Origin: Verpa conica
Lineage: Eukaryota; Ascomycota; Pezizomycetes; Pezizales; Morchellaceae
Direction: 5' to 3'
DNA: 64,000 nt
Assembly (NCBI GenBank): GCA_033030425.1
Contig: JAUFSD010000009.1
Span: 682,001 to 746,000, forward strand
Shown here: positions 34,842 to 44,668 of the stretch, in pieces
How positions within the stretch are numbered: position 1 is the first letter of the stretch
Layout of the letters: each line of letters begins with the position of its first letter
Made by a program: the position numbers and the translations under genes
The notes under the pieces: generated by a model
Database searches by the model: none
What the model saw: the letters and a program-made list of their open reading frames with translations, nothing else
What the model was told of the DNA's origin: nothing

Positions 34842-37800
34842 ATGCCGCGTCCTAGGAAAATATCGAATGAGCTGCAGTATATCCCGACCAAAGGCCCACA
34901 CAAGAATAATTGGCGTTCAGAAAATGAGGTACTAGAGACCGATGATGAAGACACTCAACCAAGGTACCTCAGAGACTCGAGCGATAGCAAAGTCGTTCTA
35001 GCGTGGAGCTTTTTGAGATAGAAATAGCTAACGGATATAGCACAAATTCATCTTCCGAAGATAGCAAACCATTATTCAAGTCTCGTTCCTCCCATGCATC
35101 TCGTTCCTCCCATGCATCTCGTGCGTATAAAACTAGGCAGACGAAACGCGCTCCGTCTACTCCCCGCCGCGATAATAGGCGCAGCAGTCCTCTTGTGAGC
35201 CCAGCTGCTAAGGCTTTCAACATTGCTAGGAAGCTTGGCTTCCAGGGAGATCAAACCAAGGATTATACAGATTGGGTCGCAAACCTAAAGGACGATTTTA
35301 TCACCATTCAACACCCCGAGATCATCGAGGGACCCAAGTCATTGCAAGATAAAGGCCGTTCAGATATATGGCATGCGGCTATTATCGACCTTATCGATAT
35401 AGAGCCTCGTTTCGATATAGCTAGCTTCCACACACAAGATGCAATGTCTCGCTGCGCACGAATTACTCAAAACCAGGTGAAGAAGGTTCGCCTCCGAAAA
35501 CCTACCGTCGGAGGTTCAGGAACCAAGCGGAGCCACGAAACTTTCGAGAATGAATCGCGGACCGACCAGCCCATGGCAGGTCTAGACTTATCAAAGCTTC
35601 CCTCACCAGACTTTACAGTCGCTCTTTGGAGAACGGGTTTCCGCATGCCTTTCCTAAGTCAGATTAGCCCACTAGTCGGCATACAAGACCTCCAAGATTG
35701 GGTTTGTACGAAGCTTGGGATTGCTTCGGGCACGGCCAAGATTGAGGCGGTGTTTCCTGTTCATGATGAAAATTTCTTTGATATCCTTGGTGTGGAAAAG
35801 AAAGGCGACAAAGCTCGTCTAGACGTCTCTGACCAGGCTTCATGGAGCTCGGTGATACCCTTATCTCAGCAAGTGGCAAAGGACCCCAGTAAATTCTCTG
35901 GTCTTCGCCTTGAGGCCCGCCAAGGAACGGTGGAGGAGCTTGGGTTACGATGGAGTGGACGCAGACCAGCCGAAGACAGTCCAGACCATAAACGCCCGAG
36001 GTTAATTTCGCTAGGTAACAGGGGTAATGAAAACGACAGCAACGCAAGCGTCAACGGCGATAACAGTGGCTTTACAAAACCACCAGAAGACCCCAACGAT
36101 AAAGTCCTGAAAATCACTAATGAATCTCCCTTCGAGTCGGATGCGGATGAAAATGACTTAGTCTTTGACCCGGACAGTATGCCAGGGGTCCGTGGATCCT
36201 TTCTTGGGGGTGACGGCGAGAAAGATGTGACTCCACCCGTGGATTCAGACTTTATACCCGTTGGAGTCGGCGAGGAGATAGAGTCCTAGCTGCGAGTCTT
36301 GGCCCCATACTCGATGATGATGAGGACATAGCAAAAGATAAATCGGACCCAAGACATCGGGAGGAGAACAATCCGGGGGGGCCAGGCGAGGGTCGTAGCA
36401 CTGCCAATGAAAACGACTTTTTTGGATTGTGCGTTCACTTGCAGTTATCTAGTTTATCCGATGTCTCTAACTCATTATATTAGGTGCACAAGGAATTATA
36501 ACAATGATTTCGAGCATGAGTGCTTCGACGAGGCTCTTCATGACTTGAGGGCGGTCCCATGGGATCTTCTTCCTGGCGACGGTGGGATGCAAAGGTTCAG
36601 TATTCCTGGCTGTGGCCGTGTGAGGTTTTACCCCCACCAAGTGTGGGGAATACAGTTTATTGTTCAACGTATTATCAACGCGGATGGTCTGAATTCGTGT
36701 CTAGTGGCAGATGATATGGGTATGGGGAAGGTACGTGGAATGTTAGGCTACACCCATAGACTATACTAATAAAATATATCTGTAGACATTTGTCGCGCTG
36801 GGGGCTGTCTTTCACCTCAAATGGCTTGTTGAAGAGGCCGAGATGAATCATCCGTTACCTTGCTTCGCAAATAAGAGGGTTTCCGAGGTAGCCGAGAATA
36901 AGTTTTTCAACGAATGTCTGGGGTGGGCAAAACGACCCACAATTGTTGTCGTGTAAGACCCCCGCCAGTACGTATAGCTTGCTGGGACTGTCCGCTAATT
37001 TTCTTAGACCACCTTCATTGCTCAACACGTGGGTCCGTACCTTGATAGGGGTTCCCAAATACACTGTCACCACTATACAAGGGCGCAACAGCCCATCGGC
37101 CGCAACAATCAACAACGACAAGAATCCTACCTATAAGATATATATCACGAGCTATCATACTTGGAGGGCCCGATTCGAAAATATTCTCAAAGGAGCGAAG
37201 TTTGGCATTGGTATATTTGACGAGTCCCACAACGTCAAGAACAGCAAAACCAAGAGCTTTAATTCCTTAATGGTAATGAGGTGCAAATACAGGATACAGC
37301 TCTCAGGCACGCCCATGCATCATGGAGTTCGAGACTGGATTGTTCAGACCCGTTGGCTTCACGCGGGCTTGCAATCTGACCTACTGAAGGATCATGGTTA
37401 CGAAACCATGCAAACTGCTTGCGATACCGTCAAGAAGAACAAGGATGCCAACTCCGATAGCTACGAAGCAATCCGTGACTGTGCATATCCATGGACGATC
37501 CGTAGATGGGGTGAAACAACCCTCGCTGATGGAAGGCCACTGGTCAATATTCCAGAGTTGAAGACGGAGAATATTACCATAAATTATACAAAGAATGAAG
37601 CAGAGGCCCTTAGTTTATGGGTGAAAGAGGAAAAAGAGCGGAATGTACAAAGATACAACTCTGCCCTACACGGATGGAGATTGGCCTCCTTTCACGGAGA
37701 CCTTCCGGAGACCGAACGGCAGACCGTAGGCGAGAAGTCTGTGTTTCGCGAAGAGTGGGATAAAGATACGTTCAAGGATTCGCCAGTCTTCCGGTGGCTT

Positions 37801-38487
37801 AAAAGCGACCTAATCCCCCTACTCAAGGCGCATAGTGAAACAAAGCAAGCTCCCCCGCACAAAGCCGTCCTATTTGCCCCTTTACCAGCTCAAACATACT
37901 TAGTAAATTGGGTAAGTATTCTACACCCCTACGGACCATATATCCGTCTCGCATAGCCCAAACTAATATAATTCTAGTGGTTCAAGACCTTCTTCCCCGA
38001 AATTGAATGCTACCACTATAGGGCAACACTCAATGGTACTGAGCGGATGCGATGTCTTGAAGAGTTCGACCAGTCAGTGAAGCCTGGCGTCCTTACAATC
38101 ACTCCGGCTTTGGGCGGCAATGGTATTAATCTTATCTGCGCTGATTACCTCGTAATCTTGCAGAAGTTTTGGAATCTGAATGAGCAGAAGCAAGCCATTG
38201 CTCGTATCCACCGCATTGGGCAGAAACGCAGTCCCAAGGCGTTTATTCTAAACACATCAGGCGGGATCGACGATCGTATTACGGAACTTCAATTAGCGAA
38301 TGGCCGGTTTGAAGCGAGGGTGATGCACGGGCTCATGGGAGCGGACCTCTCATACGAACAAATTATGAACATGCGGGCTACGAGGCTGGCAGAGGGTTTA
38401 AAGGTGCTAGCAAAAAATCCCCATGGGGATGGGGATGGGGATGGGGATGGGGATGGGTACAAGGATGAGGGCAGGGAAAGGCTATAG
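34842..38487 (+). CDS. SNF2-family helicase-like ATPase carried by the transposon
   Basis: Resolved exons: 34842-34963, 35002 to about 36209, about 36290-36428, 36484-36730, 36786-36952, 37008-37911, 37978-38487. The N-terminal 450 residues are charged and mostly disordered (SSEDSKPLFKSRSSHASRSS), with one ordered block (DFTVALWRTGFRMPF). The ATPase has motif I ADDMGMGKT, Ia VVPPSLLNTW, II FDESHN (DESH for DEAH), III QLSGTPM, V GGNGINLI and VI QAIARIHRIGQKRSP. A stop at 36287-36289 requires an intron or frame change; GTGACG at 36210 with CTAG at 36289 fits the phase, but the donor is weak. The C-terminus has a GDGDGDG hexanucleotide repeat. Chromatin- or DNA-translocase role is inferred from family. 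Confidence 0.8.
38421..38458 (+). repeat. Hexanucleotide repeat GGGGAT in SNF2 C-terminus
   Basis: Five tandem GGGGAT units code for alternating Gly and Asp near the C-terminal end of the helicase. Likely to vary in length between strains. Confidence 0.8.
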
Positions 38488-39035
38488 ATGGTGAGGTTAA
38501 GCTGGATAAGGGTATAACCACGTCCTCTACGATTTGATTACGTCAACAATTTTTTTTCTACCAATTATATCTATTATATTAGGACTTTCTTACGTATTTA
38601 TTTAGGGCTTTCTTACAGGGCTTTCTATGTATTAATATATGTTTTTCTATGGTTGTTAGGGAGGAATATGGCGCTAGTGGTGGAGTTACTTTAGAGCTTT
38701 GGTGGGGACAGTGGAGGGTCTGCCATAATTTATTCTTTGTTTAGTATGTTTTAGCTTATATTTTGTACGTACCCTCACCAGGCGGTTTTTAGTTACGTGG
38801 TGTATATTCTTATGCTTACTTAGCAATCTCGTGAGTCAGATATTGCTTTCAGCTTTGGCCGGCTTTAACCCGTGATTCAGATGAGTGAGTAATAGAGAGC
38901 CTGTGTACTTCCCTCCGGCTGGCCCATCCACTCTACCACTCCCATCCCTCTCTAAAACTTTATCCCCTTTCAAATTATTGGTATCACGTATTCCACGCTA
39001 CTATATCTCTATTTTGTCTCTATAAAGCGATAACA
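38488..39035. other. AT-rich spacer, inside Plavaka-like element
   Basis: Between the SNF2 and DUF6532-like genes; no gene seen. T-rich and repetitive GGGCTTTCTTA-like stretches near 38590-38620. Confidence 0.5.
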
Positions 39036-40699
39036 ATGGACGACTCGGACAGTCCGGGGACCAACCCTGAGACCATCTATTCAAGCGAGGACAGTCCAAC
39101 GGTCCGCTCACATATGTAACGCGTAACATTATTATGAATATAATTAACGCAAGGTTTAGGGAGGGGTACGACCTATCGGAAACGAAAAGAACATGTGCAA
39201 GCACCCCGGAACTCCCGAGCCACGCGTCGTATTAGTCCAGTATTAAAAGATACAAGGAGTCTATCAAAACTAGATAACCCCCGGCACTCAAAGATTGGTG
39301 TGCAACAACAAAGCTATTCGGATACTCGAGATATAGATAGTATAGCTACACAAAGCCAACAGGTAGCATGCTTGCCCTGACGGGGAGGCTTTTACTAATA
39401 GAAGGGTCCGCGCCAGGACAACAGATACGAAAGTCAGGATCGAATAACATCCACAATTCGAAAGCGTTCAAGGCCGTTCATAGATAGCGTACTGTCTAGT
39501 AAACGGGTATCTAGAGGAGCATCTCCGGCCAGTCTACTTCAAAGCCAAAGGGTGTCTGCGTCTACCAAACCTAATGAGAATAGGAGCAATGACGGCAGAG
39601 ATAACAGAGACAACAGAAATAATGATGCCCGCGAAGAGAATACCAATCAAGGTGAAGCTGCCAAGGGGGGGACTAGCTCTCGGCGATTTCGTCGCCAGCA
39701 CTTGATACCCGCCGAAAATATTGGAACATTTACTCTAGCCAATATCCTCATCCAGGGCATTATCCTTGCAGAAAACCCTTGGCCCAATGCGAAGTCTCGA
39801 GATGAGCTTATTTACCAATGCTGGCAGGACTCAATCAAGTTCCTGGGTACGTCGCCTCTTGGGGTCTCTCAAACACCTGATTTAATATCAGTACCAATAG
39901 TATGTATTAGTGGGGTGACAGATATTTATACTAGACTGTACCCACTTGCTAAAAGAACGTAGCTGCGAAAAAGAATTTCCAACGTACGTGGATACCTAAT
40001 AGACTCAGCTAGGAAATCGGTTGCCATTGATTACAAGCTAAAGCTTCGGGAACCTGAAAAATGCAAGGAGCAAGTGAAACAACTACTAGCAAATGACGCT
40101 TTTACGGGACAGTGGGTTGAAATGGTACTTCAGACGGAACGCAGACAGTACGCGGAAAATTAAACTAACGAATTTTAGGATGGTGTACCAGTGCTGGCAT
40201 ACTTTAGTAACCGGGCGCTACGTACGGCCTTAGTCCGCTATTTCTTTAAGGAAGGAGGCCTGGCTCACCAAAACGAGCTGAACACGTACTTCAATCCACT
40301 AAGGTGGACTACAATTTTAATCACAGCAACGGCAATGTCATGCGCTCTTCAAGACTACCTGGAGAATGGTATAAAGGCTCGTATGGTTACTGAGTTTAGC
40401 CAGGAAAACTTCTCAAGTAAGACCATATGCCATGTATAATACCAGCGCTAACATATCTAGTAATATACAAGCGATTGCAAAATACAGCTAAAGTGCTGAC
40501 TGAGGTACGCCGCTCAAAATTACTTGACTGGTATCAGAAAAAGATCGATGAGCAGCTCAAGAGTATGGAGGACCTTCCTGGTAAGCGAACGGAGGGTTAC
40601 AAAGACCAGATTGGTGATTATCTCGATGACCTCGGTGACAGCGACGAGGGCGAGGAAGCCAGAGCTGAAAACGAAGATATGGAAGTGGTGAGTGAGTGA
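39036..40699 (+). CDS. DUF6532-like cargo protein
   Basis: The start at 39036 gives MDDSDSPGTNPETIYSSEDS, acidic and disordered. Later basic blocks (RNSRATRRISPVLKDTRS, about 39208-39260; NDGRDNRDNRNNDAREEN, 39585-39640) lead to an ordered region. That region reads FRRQHLIPAENIGTFTLANI, RDELIYQCWQDSIKFLG, RISNVRGYLIDSARKSVAID and FTGQWVEM, then DGVPVLAYFSNRALRTALVR and YFFKEGGLAHQNELNTYFNP, followed by TATAMSCALQDYLENGIKA and a helical tail ending DLGDSDEGEEARAENED. The pattern of helices around ALRTALVRYFF and CALQDYLENG resembles fungal DUF6532 proteins, whose function is unknown. Introns are seen at 40129-40178 (GTACTTC...TTTTAG) and about 40416-40455; others are not resolved. Confidence 0.5.
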
Positions 40700-41076
40700 G
40701 TGAGTGAGAGTAATCATTGAGGGTGTAGGGGCTACTAGCAATGGATATATTACACAATGAAGGTTATAGGACTAGTTTGTAGTACAACGGAGATCTGTTG
40801 CCTGGGCTATTCAGCTGGGATTGTATACAAACGTAATTTATTAATTTATCTATAAAATTTTATACATCAAAAGACGTTCTTATAATAGACAGCAAACAAG
40901 GCCCCTACCACGTAAGATTGTGGGGTCAGTGATAACCGGTGGCATCCGAGAGACAGTCCGTGGACCCTCCGCTCAATCCCATAGACCATCCACAGTGGTC
41001 CAAGTCGAGCTCATAGAGGTTCAGTAAGGTCCCCGGAACGTCCCAGGGACACAAGCATGAAACTCAGAAGCATATC
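40700..41076. other. Right end of Plavaka-like element, noncoding
   Basis: Starts with a GAGT tetranucleotide repeat (about 40687-40709). From about 40925 it becomes GC-rich with CCCNGGGAC-type motifs, the right subterminal region. Confidence 0.6.
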
Positions 41077-41165
41077 AGGGATATAGGCGTGAGTCCCAGG
41101 AGTATACCAGGGACATAGGCGTGAGTCCCAGGAGTATACCAGGGACAGAGGCATGTGTCCCGGGG
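41077..41165. repeat. 32-bp direct tandem repeat in right subterminal region
   Basis: Two full units (41077-41108 and 41109-41140, one mismatch) and a partial third, each starting AGGGA(T/C)ATAGGCGTGAGTCC. A more diverged unit lies just before, near 41045. Tandem subterminal repeats of this kind are typical transposase-binding arrays. Confidence 0.8.
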
Positions 41166-41249
41166 GACATCGGGTCATACCACGAGATCGGGTGGTGTAT
41201 CAGCGGTCCCAGCGGTCCCGGGGACTCCCGGGGACTCCCTGAGACACTA

Positions 41250-41266
41250 TTGATTTTTTGCTGATG
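41250..41266 (-). repeat. Plavaka-like element right terminal inverted repeat
   Basis: TTGATTTTTTGCTGATG, the complement of the left end with one mismatch. Bases after it return to pogo-element sequence. Confidence 0.7.
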
Positions 41267-41434
41267 AATGCTTCAAGAACATTAGAGATATTTCGAGAGC
41301 TTTCCAAATAATGTGATCTTCAGGAACCTTCCAGAACACATACTAGATATTCCTTTTACATATAAGGTCCTTATTTTAGAGCTGGTAGTAGCAATATTTT
41401 AAGCTCCAATATCACATACCCGTGAACTCACAAA

Positions 41435-43300
41435 ATGTATCCTGCTCCTGAGAATCTGCCAGAAGATAAAGAAGAGCTTGTAGAGCTTGCTCTAGCTGCT
41501 TTTAATGAAGGAAAAGCAAAATCTCTTTGCCAAGCTGCTGCAGATCATAATGCAGTCCGTGATACTGTGCGGCGCCGCTTCAATGGCATTCCTCCCAGAA
41601 AATCTGCCCATGCATCCCAACAAATTCTTTCACCAGCCGAAGAAAATACTTTAGTTTCTTGGTGTTTACAGTATCATGCATGGGGTTATCCTCCTCGAAT
41701 TGATATTTTAGTTGATATGGCTCAAGCAATACGGAATCGAAAATTTATTGATGGCGACAATTCTTTACCACCATCACCAATAGGTCAAAACTGGTATAAA
41801 CGGTTTTTGGGACGGCATTCTGAACTAAGTTTAATTTACAGCCGTAAATTGGACCATACACGAGCAATGAATAATAATCCCAAAATTATTTCCGAGTTTT
41901 TTGATCTATACAAGAGTGTTCTCTCTGAATACAATATCACTACCGGTACTACATTCAATATGGACGAAAAGGGTTTTCTTTTAGGGCTTGCAAAGTCTTC
42001 AAAAGTAATTGTACATTCTTCAAAAAAGTACCGATTTGTCACACAAGATGGAAACCGAGAAACAGTGACTGTACTAGAAGCTGTTAGTGCAACGGGATTT
42101 GTGTGTCCACCAATGCTTATTTATAAAGGTACTTATCATCAAAAAGGCTGGCATGAAGATAGTCATCTTGTACCGAAGAATTGGCAGTTTGCGGTATCAC
42201 AAAAAGGCTGGACAAACTCACAATTAGCACTTGATTGGCTTGAACGGTGTTTTGATATTCCTACCCGGCACCTTCTAACATCACCATCTCAATACCGGCT
42301 CCTTCTCCTTGATGGCCATGAGTCTCATATTTCATGGTCATTTATTGAATATTGTCTATCTCACAAAATTGTCGCACTCTGTTTACCTCCTCATTCCACT
42401 CATTTATTGCAGCCGTTGGATGTAGGATTGTTTTCTCCTTATAATCATTACTATGGCCGAGAAGTAGATAATATGGTGCGGTTAGGGGTTACTGGTATTG
42501 GAAAGCCGTTATTTCTGCAGATGTTTATACGGGCCCGTGAAAAAACATTTACTCAGCGTACTATTAAAAATGCTTTTGTGGAAGCGGGACTTGTACCTTG
42601 TTCACTTATAAAAGTATTACGCAAACTGCCTAATTTTTCTGACCGCAGTACTCCTCCTCCAACACTCTCTAACATCTCTGGTCCACCAGTAACTCCTTGA
42701 AAACCGGAACAACTTAAAGCTCATATTAGCGAAATTCTTACTGATTTAAATGAGCTTGGGGCTACTACACCAACAAGAGTAAGAGTACTTCAATTGGGGA
42801 AGGCCGTAGAAATGGGTATTGCTGAAAATTCCATTCTTTTAAACACCAATACTCAACTGCGTAATACCAACCGAATACGAAGGTTTCAAGACAAAAAAGT
42901 ACTCTCTAAAGCTCGAGTCCTTAGTGCTGAAGAAGCTCAACTTCTCAAACGCAAAGTGGAAGAAAAGGAAATTACTGCAGCAAAGAAGCGAAAAGTCTCG
43001 GCGGCAGGCTCCAAAAAGTCCGGAACCTCCAAACAAGATTTATCCTATAAGCGAGCCAGTGAAACTGGACCAGCAAGTAGAGTTGAACAGGCAAGTAGTA
43101 ATAGACTGATAGATGGATCTGATAGTAAGAGGATAGGTAGAGCTGATAGACAAAGTGGGGTTGATGGTGATGAACCGGGTGGGGTTAAAGGTGGTAGGGA
43201 ACCAGGTACACTACATACAGCATATGATCAAGCTATTAGTATGACTGATGCAGGAGAAAGGCAATGGGAATTTGTAAATATCTTCACTACAATACCTTAG
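41435..43300 (+). CDS. Pogo/Fot1-like DDE transposase with one internal stop
   Basis: The N-terminus has a psq-type helix-turn-helix (ELALAAFNEGKAKSLCQAAA, RDTVRRRFNG) and a CENP-B-type DNA-binding domain (ILSPAEENTLVSWCLQYHAW, GQNWYKRFLGRHSEL). The catalytic core has the first Asp in FNMDEKGF, the second in LLLLDGHESH and the third in LLQPLDVGLFSPY, the DDD pattern of pogo transposases. The frame stops at TGA 42698-42700 and then stays open in the same frame to 43300 (ISEILTDLNELGATTPTRVR, then a basic tail AAKKRKVSAAGSKKS). So the catalytic domain is intact and only the C-terminal 200 residues are cut off. A premature stop by mutation is the simplest reading; without it the protein would be 621 residues. 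Confidence 0.9.
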
Positions 43301-43377
43301 AATAGCTGGATGAAATGAATTATTGCGTTGTTGTGGTTGCTTCCTTTGATGGAGTTCCATCGATGGAGTTCCTTCCT

Positions 43378-43424
43378 GGTGGCGACGCACTTCCCGGTCT
43401 GACGCACTACCCGGTCGAATACGT
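43378..43424 (-). repeat. Pogo element right terminal inverted repeat
   Basis: Perfect 47-bp complement of 26849-26895, followed by TA (43425-43426). Confidence 0.9.
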
Positions 43425-43426
43425 TA

Positions 43427-44668
43427 TAGCCGTTTCTCTGGCCGTTCATCTCCACCAATGAGAATGAGACGAGAATGCGTATCGCCCTCTTGAGTGATAA
43501 GGGGTCCTAAGCCTCATCTGGTTTCCGGCGTAGTTGCATTGGAATGTCTTCTAGGGGCCATTGTAGTTCCCCATTAGGGTCCACACTAGCATCGTAGGGA
43601 CTTGATTCCTCTGCGTTGGAAGTTCTACTGAAGAATTCTTCCGGGATATCTTCGTGATATAGGAACCCGGATACATTGAGTATTGTAAGTGCTTTTGATG
43701 AATCTTCAGCTCTTTGGAGGTCGGAGGCGTTTGCAGCTCTTTGGATTGCTTGAACTGACAATTCCCATGTCGTGTATACTGCATGTCCATAGCCAGAACG
43801 TCCTTTAAAACCATGATATTCGAGGGGCTCCTTTCGCCGCTTTGTATAGAGTTCAAGGTAATCGCCGAGATTGTACATGTTTGAAATGTAGGCTCCAGCT
43901 TGATCGATAGCAAGGGCAAAATGAAATAGCGCCTCTACTATCGGTTTCGCAAGTGCATTATCGCTGGGTGAAGGGTCGTTAATACCTGCATCCTTTAGAA
44001 GTAACGAGATAGCCTCCTCTTCCTCCATCTCTCCTACTTGAAGGCAAGAGTTTCCTGTCAAGCGTTGAAGACCATCATTCCAGCTAGTGAAAGGATATTT
44101 CCTCCTCTACCCGGTGGTATAAAAGCATCAAATATATCCGAATCATCATCTGCATTGTCGAAGATTAAGAGCCACTCTGTTCCGGTGCTTCCTAACCATC
44201 GTTTGACGGTATCAACGGTTTTTTCCACTTCAGCATTGGCCTCTAATAAGCTTTCGGTAAGAGCAATCTCCTTAAAAGATTGCTGTATTGTCTCTTGGCT
44301 ACTCGCATCGATCCAGAAGATCTGTGAGAAGCTACATACACAAAGTTGAGTTAGTATAATTATAATTAGGAGTTTACTACTGTTGTAGGATGGGAATATA
44401 GCTACTAATTGCGCCTAGAAGGGGGGGAAACATACAAGTCTTCACACTCTTCCACGAACTTTAGACAAATCTACGTCTTACCCGCTCCACCCATCCCACA
44501 AAGTAACATTGCTCTCCTTCCTTTCGACTCGGGCGCTCTAGGTGCAAAATGTTCTTTGAGTTTGTCAAGATATTCATCCCTTCCGGTAAAAAGACTGCTT
44601 GGAGCAGGTCGTGATTTAAACTTAGATACATGGACTACCTGTTTGGGGGGTGGAATAACCTTGCCACC
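43427..44668 (-). pseudogene. NLR (NB-ARC) pseudogene, N-terminal fragment
   Basis: Reads KVIPPPKQVVHVSKFKSRPA, SSLFTGRDEYLDKLKEHF, then the P-loop LLCGMGGAGKT (44474-44497), directly followed by TAG. Next come ICLKFVEECED, an intron, FSQIFWIDASSQETIQQSF, then kinase 2 WLLIFDNADD and FIPPGRGGNIL. A one-base loss near 44090 shifts the frame before TSWNDGLQRLTGNS. The 3' part (43507-44061) is open: MEEEEAISLLLKDAGI and LFHFALAIDQAGAYISNMYN. A TAG at 43507-43509 interrupts the frame, which continues with LKRAIRILVSFSLVEMNGQR up to the transposon. Two stops and a frame change make it a pseudogene. Fungal NLRs of this build act in non-self recognition or cell death; the N-terminal effector domain is not visible. 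Confidence 0.85.

Larger units (their letters stand above)
26906..41266. mobile_element. Plavaka-like (CACTA-related) transposon with cargo genes
   Basis: A 14,361-bp element bounded by 17-bp inverted repeats with one mismatch: CATCAGCAAAAAGTCAA at 26906-26922 and its complement at 41250-41266. Both ends have about 200-330 bp of GC-rich subterminal repeats with CCCNGGGAC-type motifs, as in CACTA-like transposons. It carries a zinc-finger plus Plavaka-type transposase on the minus strand. On the plus strand it carries an unknown ORF, a decayed nuclease-like gene, a SNF2-type helicase and a DUF6532-like gene. The flanking AA dinucleotides could be a 2-bp target duplication. The transposase has one apparent frameshift, so this copy may not be autonomous. 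Confidence 0.75.
26849..43424. mobile_element. Pogo/Fot1-like DNA transposon (about 2.2 kb) split by a nested 14.4-kb Plavaka-like element
   Basis: Perfect inverted repeats of 47 bp bound the interval: 26849-26895 and 43378-43424, starting ACGTATTCGACCGGGTAG. The flanks carry TA, the target of Tc1/mariner-pogo elements, and a pogo-type transposase lies beside the right end. The native element is 26849-26905 plus 41267-43424, about 2.2 kb, a normal size. The 14,361 bp between are a second transposon with its own ends. The outer insertion lies in an NLR gene on the minus strand. Seen directly: repeats, TA, transposase. Inferred: order of insertion (pogo first, Plavaka-like second). Confidence 0.85.

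Noticed and set aside
41077..41165. CRISPR-like repeats
   Set aside because: Units are directly adjacent with no spacers, and the organism is a eukaryote.
26849..43424. A Starship-type giant element
   Set aside because: No tyrosine-recombinase captain gene is present. Inverted repeats, TA duplication and the two transposases explain the structure.
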